A stretch of 27,362 nucleotides of DNA, taken from a virus. The notes beneath the pieces were generated by a model. That model worked only from the letters and a program-made list of their open reading frames with translations. It was not told the DNA's origin and searched no databases. A program made the position numbers and the translations under genes. The DNA lies in the IMG/VR virus record IMGVR_UViG_3300037487_000895, positions 1 to 27,362 of that record, one strand, 5' to 3'. Each line of letters opens with the position of its first letter. Position 1 is the stretch's first letter. Of this stretch, positions 1-7,507 are shown piece by piece.

Positions 1-635
1 GTGCTATTACTGCCACTGGTACATATGCCGCTTTCGCATCTCATAAAACCTCCGCCGGAGTTGTTTGGCCGATTGGTTTGTATATGCAGAGTGGCTCTGT
101 TACTAAAGCCGCTGATTTAACTGCTGTTTCCGATGGTGTTTATGTCACTGTCGGAACTCTTGGAGTTACAAATGGTCGTGTCGCAAAATTTGCTGGCTCG
201 GTAGCCGCTCCTGCTCATGCTGACGGTTATGGAGCAGTTGAAATTGATATTACTGCATCTGGAACTTTTTCCGGGCCGTATGCTACTGCTTCTTCAACTT
301 GGTTGAATTTAGCATCTGGGTCAGTTCCTGGTGGAAATATTGTTACTCCGCGTAATGATGGAATTTATGTTCCGACTGGAGTTACCACATCAAGCGCAAA
401 GATGATTATGGGTGCAAGAATGCATTATGTAGATGATGGTGGTAATCAACCTGCTGGATTATTCTTATTCTCTACCAATATCTTTTCGAATGTGTTGACC
501 GCTATGTTTGATATCAATGCAATCGTTGATACCGGTGGTTCGGCAACCGCCGCTTCCGGAAACGACTATAAGATTCCGTTTATTAAAGAAGGAAGTACTG
601 GTCAGATTTGGTATCTCAATCTTTATCATTCATAA
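1..635 (+). CDS. Probable virion structural protein, 5' end outside window
   Basis: The reading frame is open from base 3, so the gene starts upstream of the window; the ATG at 78 is internal. About 210 residues are visible and end at TAA 635. The protein is rich in Ala, Gly, Thr, Ser and Val and predicted mostly beta, with no enzymatic motif. Its DNA is richer in GCT, GTT and GCC codons than most neighbours and resembles the capsid, decoration and tail tube genes here, so I infer an abundant virion protein. Its place before the head protease would suit a head-associated or fibre protein. The exact role is unknown. A perfect 30-nt palindrome follows the stop. Confidence 0.6.
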   Translation, partial: AITATGTYAAFASHKTSAGVVWPIGLYMQSGSVTKAADLTAVSDGVYVTVGTLGVTNGRVAKFAGSVAAPAHADGYGAVEIDITASGTFSGPYATASSTWLNLASGSVPGGNIVTPRNDGIYVPTGVTTSSAKMIMGARMHYVDDGGNQPAGLFLFSTNIFSNVLTAMFDINAIVDTGGSATAASGNDYKIPFIKEGSTGQIWYLNLYHS

Positions 636-653
636 ATTGTATTGAATAAATAA

Positions 654-683
654 AGGATAAGTGTTTAATTAAACACTTATCCT
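654..683. repeat. Perfect 30-nt intergenic palindrome
   Basis: The arm AGGATAAGTGTTTAA is followed directly by its exact reverse complement, between the stop at 635 and the ribosome binding site before 716. No U-run follows immediately, so it is a poor match to a standard intrinsic terminator. It may be an RNA processing or stabilising hairpin, or a protein-binding palindrome. It is one of seven such elements in spacers of this window. Confidence 0.7.
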
Positions 684-715
684 ACCAATTTAAATTTTTA
701 TTAAAGGAGAAAATA

Positions 716-1030
716 ATGATTTTAGATGTACTTGAAAGATTGGTTTTACTTTCTATCCTTCCTAAAGAGGGCGATTTTACAACATTGAAAATTGTCAGAA
801 AATTGAGAGAAGACCTTTCTTTTACAGAGGAAGAACACGCTGTCTTAAAATTTGAAGATGTTGAGAACGGCGGAGGGGTTAAATGGAATTATACCGCTGA
901 AGATTCTAAAGAAATTCAAATAGGAGAAAAGGCAAGCGATGTTATTTCTAAAGTTTTGGAAAAGTTAAGTTCCGATAAAAAACTAGGAGAGCATCATCTT
1001 TCTCTTTATGAAAAATTTGTAGACAAATAA
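716..1030 (+). CDS. Hypothetical protein, 104 aa
   Basis: ATG at 716 has a good ribosome binding site (AAAGGAG, 7-8 bases upstream). The product is a small acidic-basic soluble protein. Residues 1-35 look helical and a Val-Lys-Trp-Asn segment lies in the middle. There is no signal peptide, membrane segment or metal motif. I do not recognise the family. It sits alone between two palindromic spacers, so it may be transcribed or processed as a separate unit. Its codon pattern and clean signals support a real gene. Confidence 0.7.
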   Translation: MILDVLERLVLLSILPKEGDFTTLKIVRKLREDLSFTEEEHAVLKFEDVENGGGVKWNYTAEDSKEIQIGEKASDVISKVLEKLSSDKKLGEHHLSLYEKFVDK

Positions 1031-1034
1031 ATAG

Positions 1035-1071
1035 ATATCAGACAATATATTTTAAATATATTGTCTGATAT
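1035..1071. repeat. Near-perfect 37-nt palindrome before ferritin gene
   Basis: An 18-nt arm (ATATCAGACAATATATTT, 1035-1052) and its exact reverse complement (1054-1071) flank a single central base. The element is followed by AAATAAAATGG rather than a U-tract, which argues against a simple rho-independent terminator on the plus strand. It lies in the 68-bp spacer upstream of the ferritin-like gene. Confidence 0.7.
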
Positions 1072-1098
1072 AAATAAAATGGAGGTGGTGACTAAATT

Positions 1099-1593
1099 AT
1101 GGAAAAACCACTAATTGAAGAAAATTTAGAAAATGCTTTACATGAGCAAATCGCCCATGAAATTACGAATAGTCATATTTATTTGTATATTTGTGGTTAT
1201 TTACGTAATAAAGGATTCGACAATCTTGCCAAGCTATTTATGAATCAATACGAAGAGGAACAATCTCACGCCAAAATTATCTTTGATTTATTAACAGATT
1301 TGAATACAAATTTCAGTTCTCTTCCAATTGAATCTGGGGATTTTCAAATTAACTCAATCGTAGACGTAGCTAAACTATATCTAGAAAGAGAAATATTGAC
1401 AACAGAAAGTTTGAAAGAAATTAGAGACTTGGCAATGGACGAGGGAAATGTAATTGTCGAAGAAAGAATGAGAGAAATGATTAAGCTTCAGCAAAATGAA
1501 ATGGAAGAGAGCACGACCTTCATGGATAAAGCTGAAATATGTGGTTCTAACTGGATGAATGTTTTAATATGGGATGGAACCCTAAAGGGGTAA
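1099..1593 (+). CDS. Ferritin-like non-haem iron protein
   Basis: The 164-residue length and motif layout match bacterial non-haem ferritin (FtnA type), a four-helix protein that oxidises Fe(II) and stores Fe(III) in 24-subunit shells. Visible ferroxidase candidates are Glu21 (HEITNSHIYL, with Tyr28), Glu54 and His57 (EEEQSH), Glu98 (LEREIL), and Glu134/Glu137 (NEMEES), spaced as in FtnA. The tyrosine seven residues after the first Glu is also kept. It starts at ATG 1099 after GGAGGTG and sits in the phage head module, between an unknown gene and the protease operon. Iron storage in the host, protection from oxidative damage, or incorporation into the virion are all possible; none is shown by the sequence. 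A member of the broader ferritin-like superfamily with a different role cannot be excluded. Confidence 0.85.
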   Translation: MEKPLIEENLENALHEQIAHEITNSHIYLYICGYLRNKGFDNLAKLFMNQYEEEQSHAKIIFDLLTDLNTNFSSLPIESGDFQINSIVDVAKLYLEREILTTESLKEIRDLAMDEGNVIVEERMREMIKLQQNEMEESTTFMDKAEICGSNWMNVLIWDGTLKG

Positions 1594-1597
1594 CACC

Positions 1598-1798
1598 ATG
1601 TATATACAAAATATAGATATCATAAAATCAAAAAAATTAGAATGTAATAAAATTATTTCCGATTATTTGGTGTCTCGGAGCATTCCTTTATTGAGTAGAC
1701 AGGGGGAAATTTATATATTTAGTTTTACTGATATAGTAGAGGAATTAATACAGAATATTCCGAAGAAATTGAAGAAGGAGGGTTATAAAATCATATGA
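1598..1798 (+). CDS. Hypothetical small protein, 66 aa
   Basis: ATG at 1598 follows the ferritin stop by four bases, with AAAGGGG upstream. The stop overlaps the start of the protease gene (ATGA at 1795-1798), so the two are probably translationally coupled. The protein has an Ile/Lys-rich N-terminus, a central short beta-like stretch (GEIYIFSF) and a basic C-terminal helix. I recognise no family. Its place next to the protease suggests a head-related role, as inference only. Confidence 0.65.
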   Translation: MYIQNIDIIKSKKLECNKIISDYLVSRSIPLLSRQGEIYIFSFTDIVEELIQNIPKKLKKEGYKII

Positions 1799-3372
1799 CA
1801 AAATTAAAGTTTGCAGTAGAAGATTATGAAATTGAAGAAAATCCCTCTTCTCAATTCGCATTGTTGAATATGAAAATTGTTTCCAGTGGAATGAATGCCC
1901 ATAAACTCCCTATAACAGTTGAGGCAGTAAAAAAATCTGCCTCCAGTTTATTTGGAAAGCCTGTTCTCGCTAATTATTTAGAAGATGAAGAAAAGTTGGG
2001 CGGTCATGATAAAACGGAAATACCCATAGGAACATTCCTAGATACAAATGTTGAAATAACTGAAGAAGATGGAAGAACATGGTTAAGTTCAAAAGCGTGG
2101 ATATGGAAGCGTTATTTTCCTCATATAATGGATGTATTCAAGAAAGACGGGGGGAAAACAAATATATCCATGGAGATGGAAGTAACGGATAGTGGGTTTG
2201 AACTAGATGGATTTGAATGGATTAAGTCATTTGATTTTTTGGGTGTAACGGCAATTGGAATATCTCCGGCCATTTTTGGAAGCGGAGCAACCGTACTTCA
2301 ATTTTCCAAACTAAAAGATTTAGCCCAACGAGAATTTTCAAACAAATATGAAGATATTGATTTTACCGTTCCCGAAAAGATAAAGGAATGGTGCAACAAA
2401 GGTTTGTCTTACTCCAAAAAAGGAGGTGGTCATTCTGTCTCTTTAGCTGTCGCAAGACATCTAATTAATAATAATGTTGCTTCTCCTCAAAAAATTTTAC
2501 AAATGAAAAAGTTTTTTGATAGAAATAAGGATTTTCAATTTGAGGAATCTGAAAGTCCAGATATCAAACAAATTTCATATATGCTCTATGGGGGAAATCT
2601 AGGAAATAAATGGTCGAATGATGTTTGGATGTCAATGAAAGAAATCGATGATAAAAAATGCTCATTCTTTTCAGATGAGTTTTTTAATTTAAATAAGGAG
2701 GAAGAAGAAGGTATGAAGAAAACTATAGATTCTGCCGCCCCTCCACTAAAAGAAGACGAAGAGAAAGAGGAAATGTCTGCTGAAAGTGGTGAAGAAAAAG
2801 AAGAACCAAAGCAAGAAGAAAAAATGTCAGAACAAAAACCAGATGAAGTTGAAACGCCCGAAGAAGATAAGAAAGAAAGCAAAGAAGATGAGAAAAAAGA
2901 AGAAATGAGCTTAAATGCATATGCCGATGTTGCGGCATTTCTTTCATATTTAGAAAGCGAAACAGAAGAACATGAAACAATGTCTCAGATGTTTTCATCC
3001 AAGGAAGTTTCTCCTGAGAAAATGTATTCTGCTTTTGCTTCATTGGCTAAGAAGTTCTGTAATCAGAAAATGGAAATGGAATCTTTAAAGAAATTTAAAG
3101 CCGAAGTTGAAGAAAAAGAATTTGCTGAAAAAGTTAAAGCATCCATTAATCAGGTATATTCAGTCTTAACAAAAGAAGAACTGGAATCTCAGGTTGAAGA
3201 GTCAAAGAAATTTACTTTGGCTACTTTCTCTGAATGGGACAAAACTTTGAAAGCGTTTGCTTTTGACAGTTCTAAAAATAAGAAGACGGAAAAGAAACAA
3301 GAAGAACATATTCATGTTCCTTTTGAGAATCTTATGAAAAAATCAACCACAGAAAAATATCTGTGGAAATAA
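1795..3372 (+). CDS. Prohead protease fused to scaffold-like domain
   Basis: This 525-residue protein has three parts. Residues about 20-170 resemble phage prohead serine proteases of the herpesvirus-assemblin/U35 fold: His71 lies in GGHDKTEIPIG, like the H...PIG catalytic region, and Ser125 in NISMEM fits the nucleophile strand, followed by a G-x-S-P strand at 154-158. Residues about 192-277 match a domain I know from phage head proteins (GL-x-Y/W...G.G.S...ARHL...S...K...FF.R...YGG..G..W), function unclear. Residues 300-525 are Glu/Lys-rich and coiled-coil prone, as in scaffolds. The protease would trim the scaffold and itself during capsid maturation. Start ATG 1795 has AAGGAGGG upstream. 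The decoration and capsid genes follow. Confidence 0.8.
   Translation: MTKLKFAVEDYEIEENPSSQFALLNMKIVSSGMNAHKLPITVEAVKKSASSLFGKPVLANYLEDEEKLGGHDKTEIPIGTFLDTNVEITEEDGRTWLSSKAWIWKRYFPHIMDVFKKDGGKTNISMEMEVTDSGFELDGFEWIKSFDFLGVTAIGISPAIFGSGATVLQFSKLKDLAQREFSNKYEDIDFTVPEKIKEWCNKGLSYSKKGGGHSVSLAVARHLINNNVASPQKILQMKKFFDRNKDFQFEESESPDIKQISYMLYGGNLGNKWSNDVWMSMKEIDDKKCSFFSDEFFNLNKEEEEGMKKTIDSAAPPLKEDEEKEEMSAESGEEKEEPKQEEKMSEQKPDEVETPEEDKKESKEDEKKEEMSLNAYADVAAFLSYLESETEEHETMSQMFSSKEVSPEKMYSAFASLAKKFCNQKMEMESLKKFKAEVEEKEFAEKVKASINQVYSVLTKEELESQVEESKKFTLATFSEWDKTLKAFAFDSSKNKKTEKKQEEHIHVPFENLMKKSTTEKYLWK
2695..2715 (+). promoter_or_regulatory. Internal ribosome binding site for a nested scaffold
   Basis: AAGGAGG at 2695-2701 precedes an in-frame ATG at 2713 (codon 307 of the protease gene) by 11 bases, at the exact junction between the protease part and the charged scaffold-like part. 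The spacing is slightly long, and the purine-rich run could also arise from Glu/Lys codons. The layout parallels the lambda C/Nu3 arrangement. Confidence 0.5.
2713..3372 (+). CDS. Putative nested capsid scaffold protein, 219 aa
   Basis: Translation from the internal ATG at 2713 would give the C-terminal 219 residues of the protease-scaffold polyprotein. The product begins MKKTIDSAAPPL, continues as a Glu/Lys-rich low-complexity stretch, then forms helical coiled-coil segments rich in Lys, Glu, Met and Phe. This composition is typical of phage scaffolds. In lambda and relatives a free scaffold is made from an internal start in the protease gene, and I infer the same here. The strict alternative is that only the fusion is made. 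Confidence 0.45.
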   Translation: MKKTIDSAAPPLKEDEEKEEMSAESGEEKEEPKQEEKMSEQKPDEVETPEEDKKESKEDEKKEEMSLNAYADVAAFLSYLESETEEHETMSQMFSSKEVSPEKMYSAFASLAKKFCNQKMEMESLKKFKAEVEEKEFAEKVKASINQVYSVLTKEELESQVEESKKFTLATFSEWDKTLKAFAFDSSKNKKTEKKQEEHIHVPFENLMKKSTTEKYLWK

Positions 3373-3388
3373 TTGGAGGATATAGAAA

Positions 3389-3934
3389 ATGACACATGCA
3401 GTTTTAGTTTTTCGCGATGGTGCAAGCAAGGATATTCGTTCACTTAATAAGTATGCAGTTGCCCCAGTAGATTCAATTGATAATGGCTGGCTGGTTTCTG
3501 CTGAGGCTCACTCTGCTACGGCTGGAGAAACAGAAGTTTGGACTGCGGTAAAACCCGCTACAGCCACTCTTGCAAAAATGTGGATGGCATACACCCCCGA
3601 AATTAACGTTACCGTTGATGGAACAAAACAATTTCGTGGAATCAATGTAGACCCGCTAGACTTCACAAATCTTGCTCTTAGACCCTTTGGTATTTTCAAA
3701 CCCCAGGTAGAGGATATTATTCGCCTTACCGCTGATGGCTTTACTACTGGTTCTGGTGCGGCTTCTGCTTTTGGTGTTGCCGTGAACGCAGATTACAAAT
3801 TGAATTGGTCAGCAACCGCTATTTCTGGATTGACCTTTGCCTATATCGGTACAGATTACATTTCTCTACCTTCTGGCGCAATCAACACTCAAAGAGTTAT
3901 CGCCTATACAATGCGTTGCGTTGCAGTTGCCTAG
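3389..3934 (+). CDS. Putative head decoration protein
   Basis: This 181-residue protein is encoded between the protease-scaffold and the major capsid gene, the usual place for a capsid decoration or stabilisation protein. ATG 3389 has TTGGAGGA upstream. The sequence is beta-rich with many Ala, Thr and Val, has no membrane segment or catalytic motif, and uses the same GC-richer codon set as the capsid gene, consistent with high expression. The role is inferred from position and composition; no motif identifies a named decoration family. Confidence 0.6.
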   Translation: MTHAVLVFRDGASKDIRSLNKYAVAPVDSIDNGWLVSAEAHSATAGETEVWTAVKPATATLAKMWMAYTPEINVTVDGTKQFRGINVDPLDFTNLALRPFGIFKPQVEDIIRLTADGFTTGSGAASAFGVAVNADYKLNWSATAISGLTFAYIGTDYISLPSGAINTQRVIAYTMRCVAVA

Positions 3935-3966
3935 TTTAAATAAAAATAATTGGAGGAAATAATAAT

Positions 3967-5085
3967 ATGATTCGTTTACCTAATAACGTCCTCGCTTTCA
4001 GCGGTGGAAAAACAACTGTGTATGAACAGTTTGTTGATTACTACAATCATGCCCAATCCGCAAACGGTGCAAAGGGGCGCACCTATAGTTTCCAGGATAA
4101 GAAAGAAGATGGAACTCTAATTTCATTTTCTGAAAAAGAAAATGCCATGAATGAGGCTCTAAAATTTGAAATCATGCGCGTTGCTGGTCTTACCAGCCTT
4201 GATGGTTTCCCTCTTGAGACCTGGCAGTCACATCCTACGTTGAAGTGGGCTACCTTCGCTATCGTCTCGGCTATGATTGACATGATTCTTCCCGATGCCC
4301 TGCTTCAGAGCACAGGTATTTATGCTGATGTTCGTGGTATTGGCTTTGGGGATTCTGCTTCATTCGAAGTTAAGCCCCGTGACCTTTTTGTTGTTTCTAA
4401 GGGTGGCCTGACCAAGAGAACAGCAGAAATTCAGAAGCAGTTTAACGGCCAAGTTACAATTCTCCCCGAAATGAGACAGTTGAGCGTTGAAGTTTCGTTG
4501 TATAAAGTTCTCGCTGGTAAAGAAAGTCTTTCTGATTTTGTTGCGAAGGCAGTTAAGTCAATGGAAGTTGCTGTTGCCACCGATGTTTATACTACGTTCA
4601 ATACCGCTATGGGCGTTCTTGACAATGCTGGCGATGACCTTCTTCGTGTTGCTGGCTATACTCAGGCTGATTTGATTGGTTTAGGTCAAAAGGTTACTGC
4701 TTGGAATGGCGGAAGTAAAGCGGTTATTATCGGTACTCAGCTTGCTCTTCAGAACATTCTTCCGAGTGATGCTAACTATCGCTATACTTTGGAAAGTGAC
4801 TATGTTAAACTTGGGTACATCCAGAACGTATTTGGTTTTGATGTGATGCTGTTACCCCAAGTTGCTGATTATAGCACTCCATTTAAGACTCTTTTGGATG
4901 ACACTCGCATTTATATTGTGTCTCCTTCAGTCAACAAATTGGTGAAAGTTGTTCTTGAAGGTTCGACTCTCAGTAATGTTGATGCCCCGTATGCTAACGC
5001 CAATCTTAGCCAGAGTGCTACGTTGTGGAAATCTTGGGGAACTGGGATTGCAACAAACGCCGTCGCCGCTTTGATTGACATGTAA
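3967..5085 (+). CDS. Major capsid protein (HK97-fold type)
   Basis: This 372-residue protein directly follows protease, scaffold and decoration genes, as major capsid genes do. It has a helical N-terminal third, a central beta and spine-helix region, and a stretch around KAVIIGTQLALQNI (A-domain-like) typical of HK97-fold capsid proteins. A 3' hairpin at 5091-5131 follows. There is a strong ribosome binding site (TTGGAGGA) before ATG 3967. Codon use is GC-richer than in the surrounding genes, as expected for the most abundant virion protein. No obvious protease cleavage site can be named by eye, although the N-terminus may be trimmed by the adjacent protease. Confidence 0.85.
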   Translation: MIRLPNNVLAFSGGKTTVYEQFVDYYNHAQSANGAKGRTYSFQDKKEDGTLISFSEKENAMNEALKFEIMRVAGLTSLDGFPLETWQSHPTLKWATFAIVSAMIDMILPDALLQSTGIYADVRGIGFGDSASFEVKPRDLFVVSKGGLTKRTAEIQKQFNGQVTILPEMRQLSVEVSLYKVLAGKESLSDFVAKAVKSMEVAVATDVYTTFNTAMGVLDNAGDDLLRVAGYTQADLIGLGQKVTAWNGGSKAVIIGTQLALQNILPSDANYRYTLESDYVKLGYIQNVFGFDVMLLPQVADYSTPFKTLLDDTRIYIVSPSVNKLVKVVLEGSTLSNVDAPYANANLSQSATLWKSWGTGIATNAVAALIDM

Positions 5086-5090
5086 AAATA

Positions 5091-5131
5091 TTTTATGTAG
5101 AGGGTGGTATTTAATCACCCTCTACATAAAA
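5091..5131. repeat. 16-bp perfect stem-loop after capsid gene
   Basis: The arm TTTTATGTAGAGGGTG (5091-5106) pairs exactly with 5116-5131 around a 9-base loop. The plus-strand 3' side is an A-run, not a U-run, so it is not a classic terminator in the gene direction. On the minus strand the flank is somewhat T-rich. A role in capsid mRNA processing or 3' end protection is an inference. Confidence 0.7.
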
Positions 5132-5151
5132 AAAAAGGATAAAATAAAGAA

Positions 5152-5727
5152 GTGAAAACAAAAAGCAAAACCACCGACAATTCTTCAAAAGAAATACAAG
5201 AATTGAAAGAAAAAATAGCAGAATTGGAAAAACAAAAAGTTTTAGAGCCAATTTTGTCAGATGAAAGAATTCCCGTAATGAGCTTATGTATGAATAAATT
5301 AAATCTAAGCGTAGAGCCAAATGGCAAGGGAAGAAATCATTCCTTTAGCGAATTTGGACAAGTTAAAAGAATTCCGTATGGCGACCTTGCCAATATTATC
5401 AATAGTCAAGAAAGATTTATGGCATCTGGGCTTTTTTATATTATGGATTCTCGCGTTTTAGAAAAGCATAATCTTCAAGAATTATACGAGCGAATTCTTT
5501 CAAAGGAGATGTTGGAGAAAGTATTTTCTCTTTCCAAAGAGGCGGTTACATTATATCAAAAGGCTAATCATTCACAAAGAGAACTTGTTCACCGATTCCT
5601 TCTTGATAAAATGATTAAGGAAGAACTTCTAGATTTAAATGTGGTCTCAGAGATTTCTAAAATTTCTGGAATTGACCTATTATCCCAAGGCAGAGATGCT
5701 AAAGAAAGATTACGTGAACAAAAATAA
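5152..5727 (+). CDS. Hypothetical structural protein with N-terminal coiled coil
   Basis: The start is GTG 5152, with AAGGAT about 11 bases upstream; no ATG fits better before the conserved-looking part. The 191-residue product has a Lys/Ser-rich tail, a coiled coil at about 12-32, then a segment with P-V-M-S-L-C-M-N and FGQVKRIPYGDL at about 55-80, and a helical C-terminal half. It lies between the capsid gene and head-tail adaptor genes. I believe it belongs to a phage family conserved at this position but cannot name its function. It could be a head-inner or connector-associated protein. Confidence 0.65.
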   Translation: MKTKSKTTDNSSKEIQELKEKIAELEKQKVLEPILSDERIPVMSLCMNKLNLSVEPNGKGRNHSFSEFGQVKRIPYGDLANIINSQERFMASGLFYIMDSRVLEKHNLQELYERILSKEMLEKVFSLSKEAVTLYQKANHSQRELVHRFLLDKMIKEELLDLNVVSEISKISGIDLLSQGRDAKERLREQK

Positions 5728-5751
5728 ATATTAATAGGAGGTGTTCAAAAT

Positions 5752-6213
5752 ATGGCTACATCTTATCAAGACATCTTTGACATCTTCCTTTTACAAATCG
5801 AAGATTACAGATTAGTTGAGTTATATAAAAATAGTCCTGCAAATCTCACAACGTATTTAACTGGATTTTTAATTCTAGCGATACCCGAATTCATAAAATG
5901 CGACCAAGACTTGACCGATAGAAATGATACTACATATTTATTTAATTTTACTGTATCTGATATAAATAAAAAAATACTTTCAAAATTAATGGTCAAGGAA
6001 TGGTTGGGTAAAGAAATAAAAGATATTCTTCAAATGAGATGGAATATAACCGATACGGATTTCAAACATTATTCAGAAGCCCAGAATACAAAGAGCAAAC
6101 AGGACTTGTTTATCGCTTTACAAGAAGAATGCTCTCAATTGTTAATGGATTATTATAATCAAACTAATGATTGGAGTTCTTGGATAAACAGTGGAATTTT
6201 TTATGTCCCATAG
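5752..6213 (+). CDS. Putative head-tail adaptor
   Basis: ATG 5752 has an excellent ribosome binding site (AGGAGGTG). The 153-residue, largely helical protein begins YQDIFDIFLLQIEDY and contains an acidic-hydrophobic pattern and KEWLGKEI near residue 80. Size, helical make-up and position (first small gene after capsid and before head-closure and tail genes) fit the type 1 head-tail connector/adaptor that docks under the portal. The assignment rests on gene order and overall pattern. Confidence 0.55.
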   Translation: MATSYQDIFDIFLLQIEDYRLVELYKNSPANLTTYLTGFLILAIPEFIKCDQDLTDRNDTTYLFNFTVSDINKKILSKLMVKEWLGKEIKDILQMRWNITDTDFKHYSEAQNTKSKQDLFIALQEECSQLLMDYYNQTNDWSSWINSGIFYVP

Positions 6214-6226
6214 GAGGAATCGATAA

Positions 6227-7507
6227 ATGACTTATAGATTTTTAGATTCCTCTTTAACAATTAAAAAATCACCAAAGGAAACATTTACCTCAGATTTTCA
6301 GAATGCCCTATCTAAAGATTTTAAAACATCTTCGGACTGGTTTACTATCGAAAGGGAAATGCCCTATGGTTCTGGAATATATGAAGATATTGATGTTAGA
6401 ATAAACAGAACGTTTGAAGGGAAAATAGCCGTTGCTTCCTCCGATGATTATAAGAAACTTCTTTTCGAAAGTCCAGACGACAATCCATCTCTGGGTTCAT
6501 TGTTTCAATTCGATAGCAACTATTGGATTGTTCACAACATTGAAGCCATAAAGAGTTTGGCGACAACCTGCGTGGTAAGAAGATGTAATAATATCTTAAG
6601 ATGGAAAGATTTTGATACTGGGGTTATTTATAATCAGCCCTGCGTTGTCGACTATCTTATTAAAGAAACGAGGGATTATAGCACAGGTGGTTCGGCATTA
6701 GTTCAGCCATCTGGATTCCTAGAAGTTCTTTGTCAATTCAATTCGAATAGTAATAAAATAAGACCAAATAGGAGATTCCTATTTGGAAATCTATATAATT
6801 GGAACGCCTTTAAGATAATGGGTGGTGGGATAAATAACTATAATAATCTTTTTACCAGCAATATGATGAGTACTGGAATTTTAAGATTATCGATGTTGGC
6901 AAATCAGGTTAGTGATGATACGGATGATTTAACGAACGGCATAGCCGATTCATCCGAATACATATATACTGTATCTCTCAATAAAAATACGCTTTCTTTG
7001 ACTTCGGGAAGTTCGTATAACTTACTCGCAACAGTTGAATTGAATGGGCAAGTTGTTTCGAAAAATATAAATTGGTCAACAAGTAATTCTTTGGCGGTAA
7101 CGGTTTCTAATGGAATTTTAACACCAATTTCGGTTGGAACTTCTATTATAAAGGCAGAATTATCAGATAACCCATTGGTTTACGATGATTGCCATGTAAC
7201 AGTTACTTCAGTTGGAACCAACAATTATGTTGTTGTTTTATCTCCCAATAGGGACTATTTATATCAGGATGAAGAACAAACATTTACTACAACACTTTAT
7301 TTGAATGGTTCTGCCCAAGGTTCAACTTTTACCTACAGTGTAAATAACAATGGTGTTCCGGCAGGAAAGTTCGACTATAGTGTTTTATCTGGAAATACAT
7401 TTAAAATTAAAAATCTAGAAAGACATGATGGAAACCCAATATATGTGATAGCCACATCTGGTGCTACAAGTCTTCAAATACCGATACGACTTAGAGGTGC
7501 ATGGTGA
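6227..7507 (+). CDS. Neck/head-closure-like protein with two Ig-like domains
   Basis: This is a 426-residue protein. Residues 1-220 form a beta-rich structural domain. Residues about 248-327 match a bacterial Ig-like (BIG2) domain: VSLNKNTLSLTSGSSY, then N-W-S-T-S-N, G-I-L-T-P and G-T-S-I-I-K-A strands. Residues 334-426 look like a second, divergent Ig-like domain. BIG2 domains are common on phage surface proteins and may contact polysaccharide. The position after the adaptor fits a head-closure or neck protein. It starts at ATG 6227 after AGGAGGAAT, and its stop overlaps the next gene by seven bases. Confidence 0.6.
   Translation: MTYRFLDSSLTIKKSPKETFTSDFQNALSKDFKTSSDWFTIEREMPYGSGIYEDIDVRINRTFEGKIAVASSDDYKKLLFESPDDNPSLGSLFQFDSNYWIVHNIEAIKSLATTCVVRRCNNILRWKDFDTGVIYNQPCVVDYLIKETRDYSTGGSALVQPSGFLEVLCQFNSNSNKIRPNRRFLFGNLYNWNAFKIMGGGINNYNNLFTSNMMSTGILRLSMLANQVSDDTDDLTNGIADSSEYIYTVSLNKNTLSLTSGSSYNLLATVELNGQVVSKNINWSTSNSLAVTVSNGILTPISVGTSIIKAELSDNPLVYDDCHVTVTSVGTNNYVVVLSPNRDYLYQDEEQTFTTTLYLNGSAQGSTFTYSVNNNGVPAGKFDYSVLSGNTFKIKNLERHDGNPIYVIATSGATSLQIPIRLRGAW

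Noticed and set aside
1069-1076. TATAAATA motif resembling a T4-type late promoter (also at 11190-11197)
   Set aside because: The same word also occurs inside coding sequence (near 5960) in this AT-rich DNA, and only two intergenic cases were seen, so chance is sufficient.
2586-3043. Long minus-strand open frames opposite the protease-scaffold gene
   Set aside because: They are Ser/Phe/Leu-rich mirror frames of a Glu/Lys-rich coding region, lack good ribosome binding sites and lie opposite a well-supported gene.
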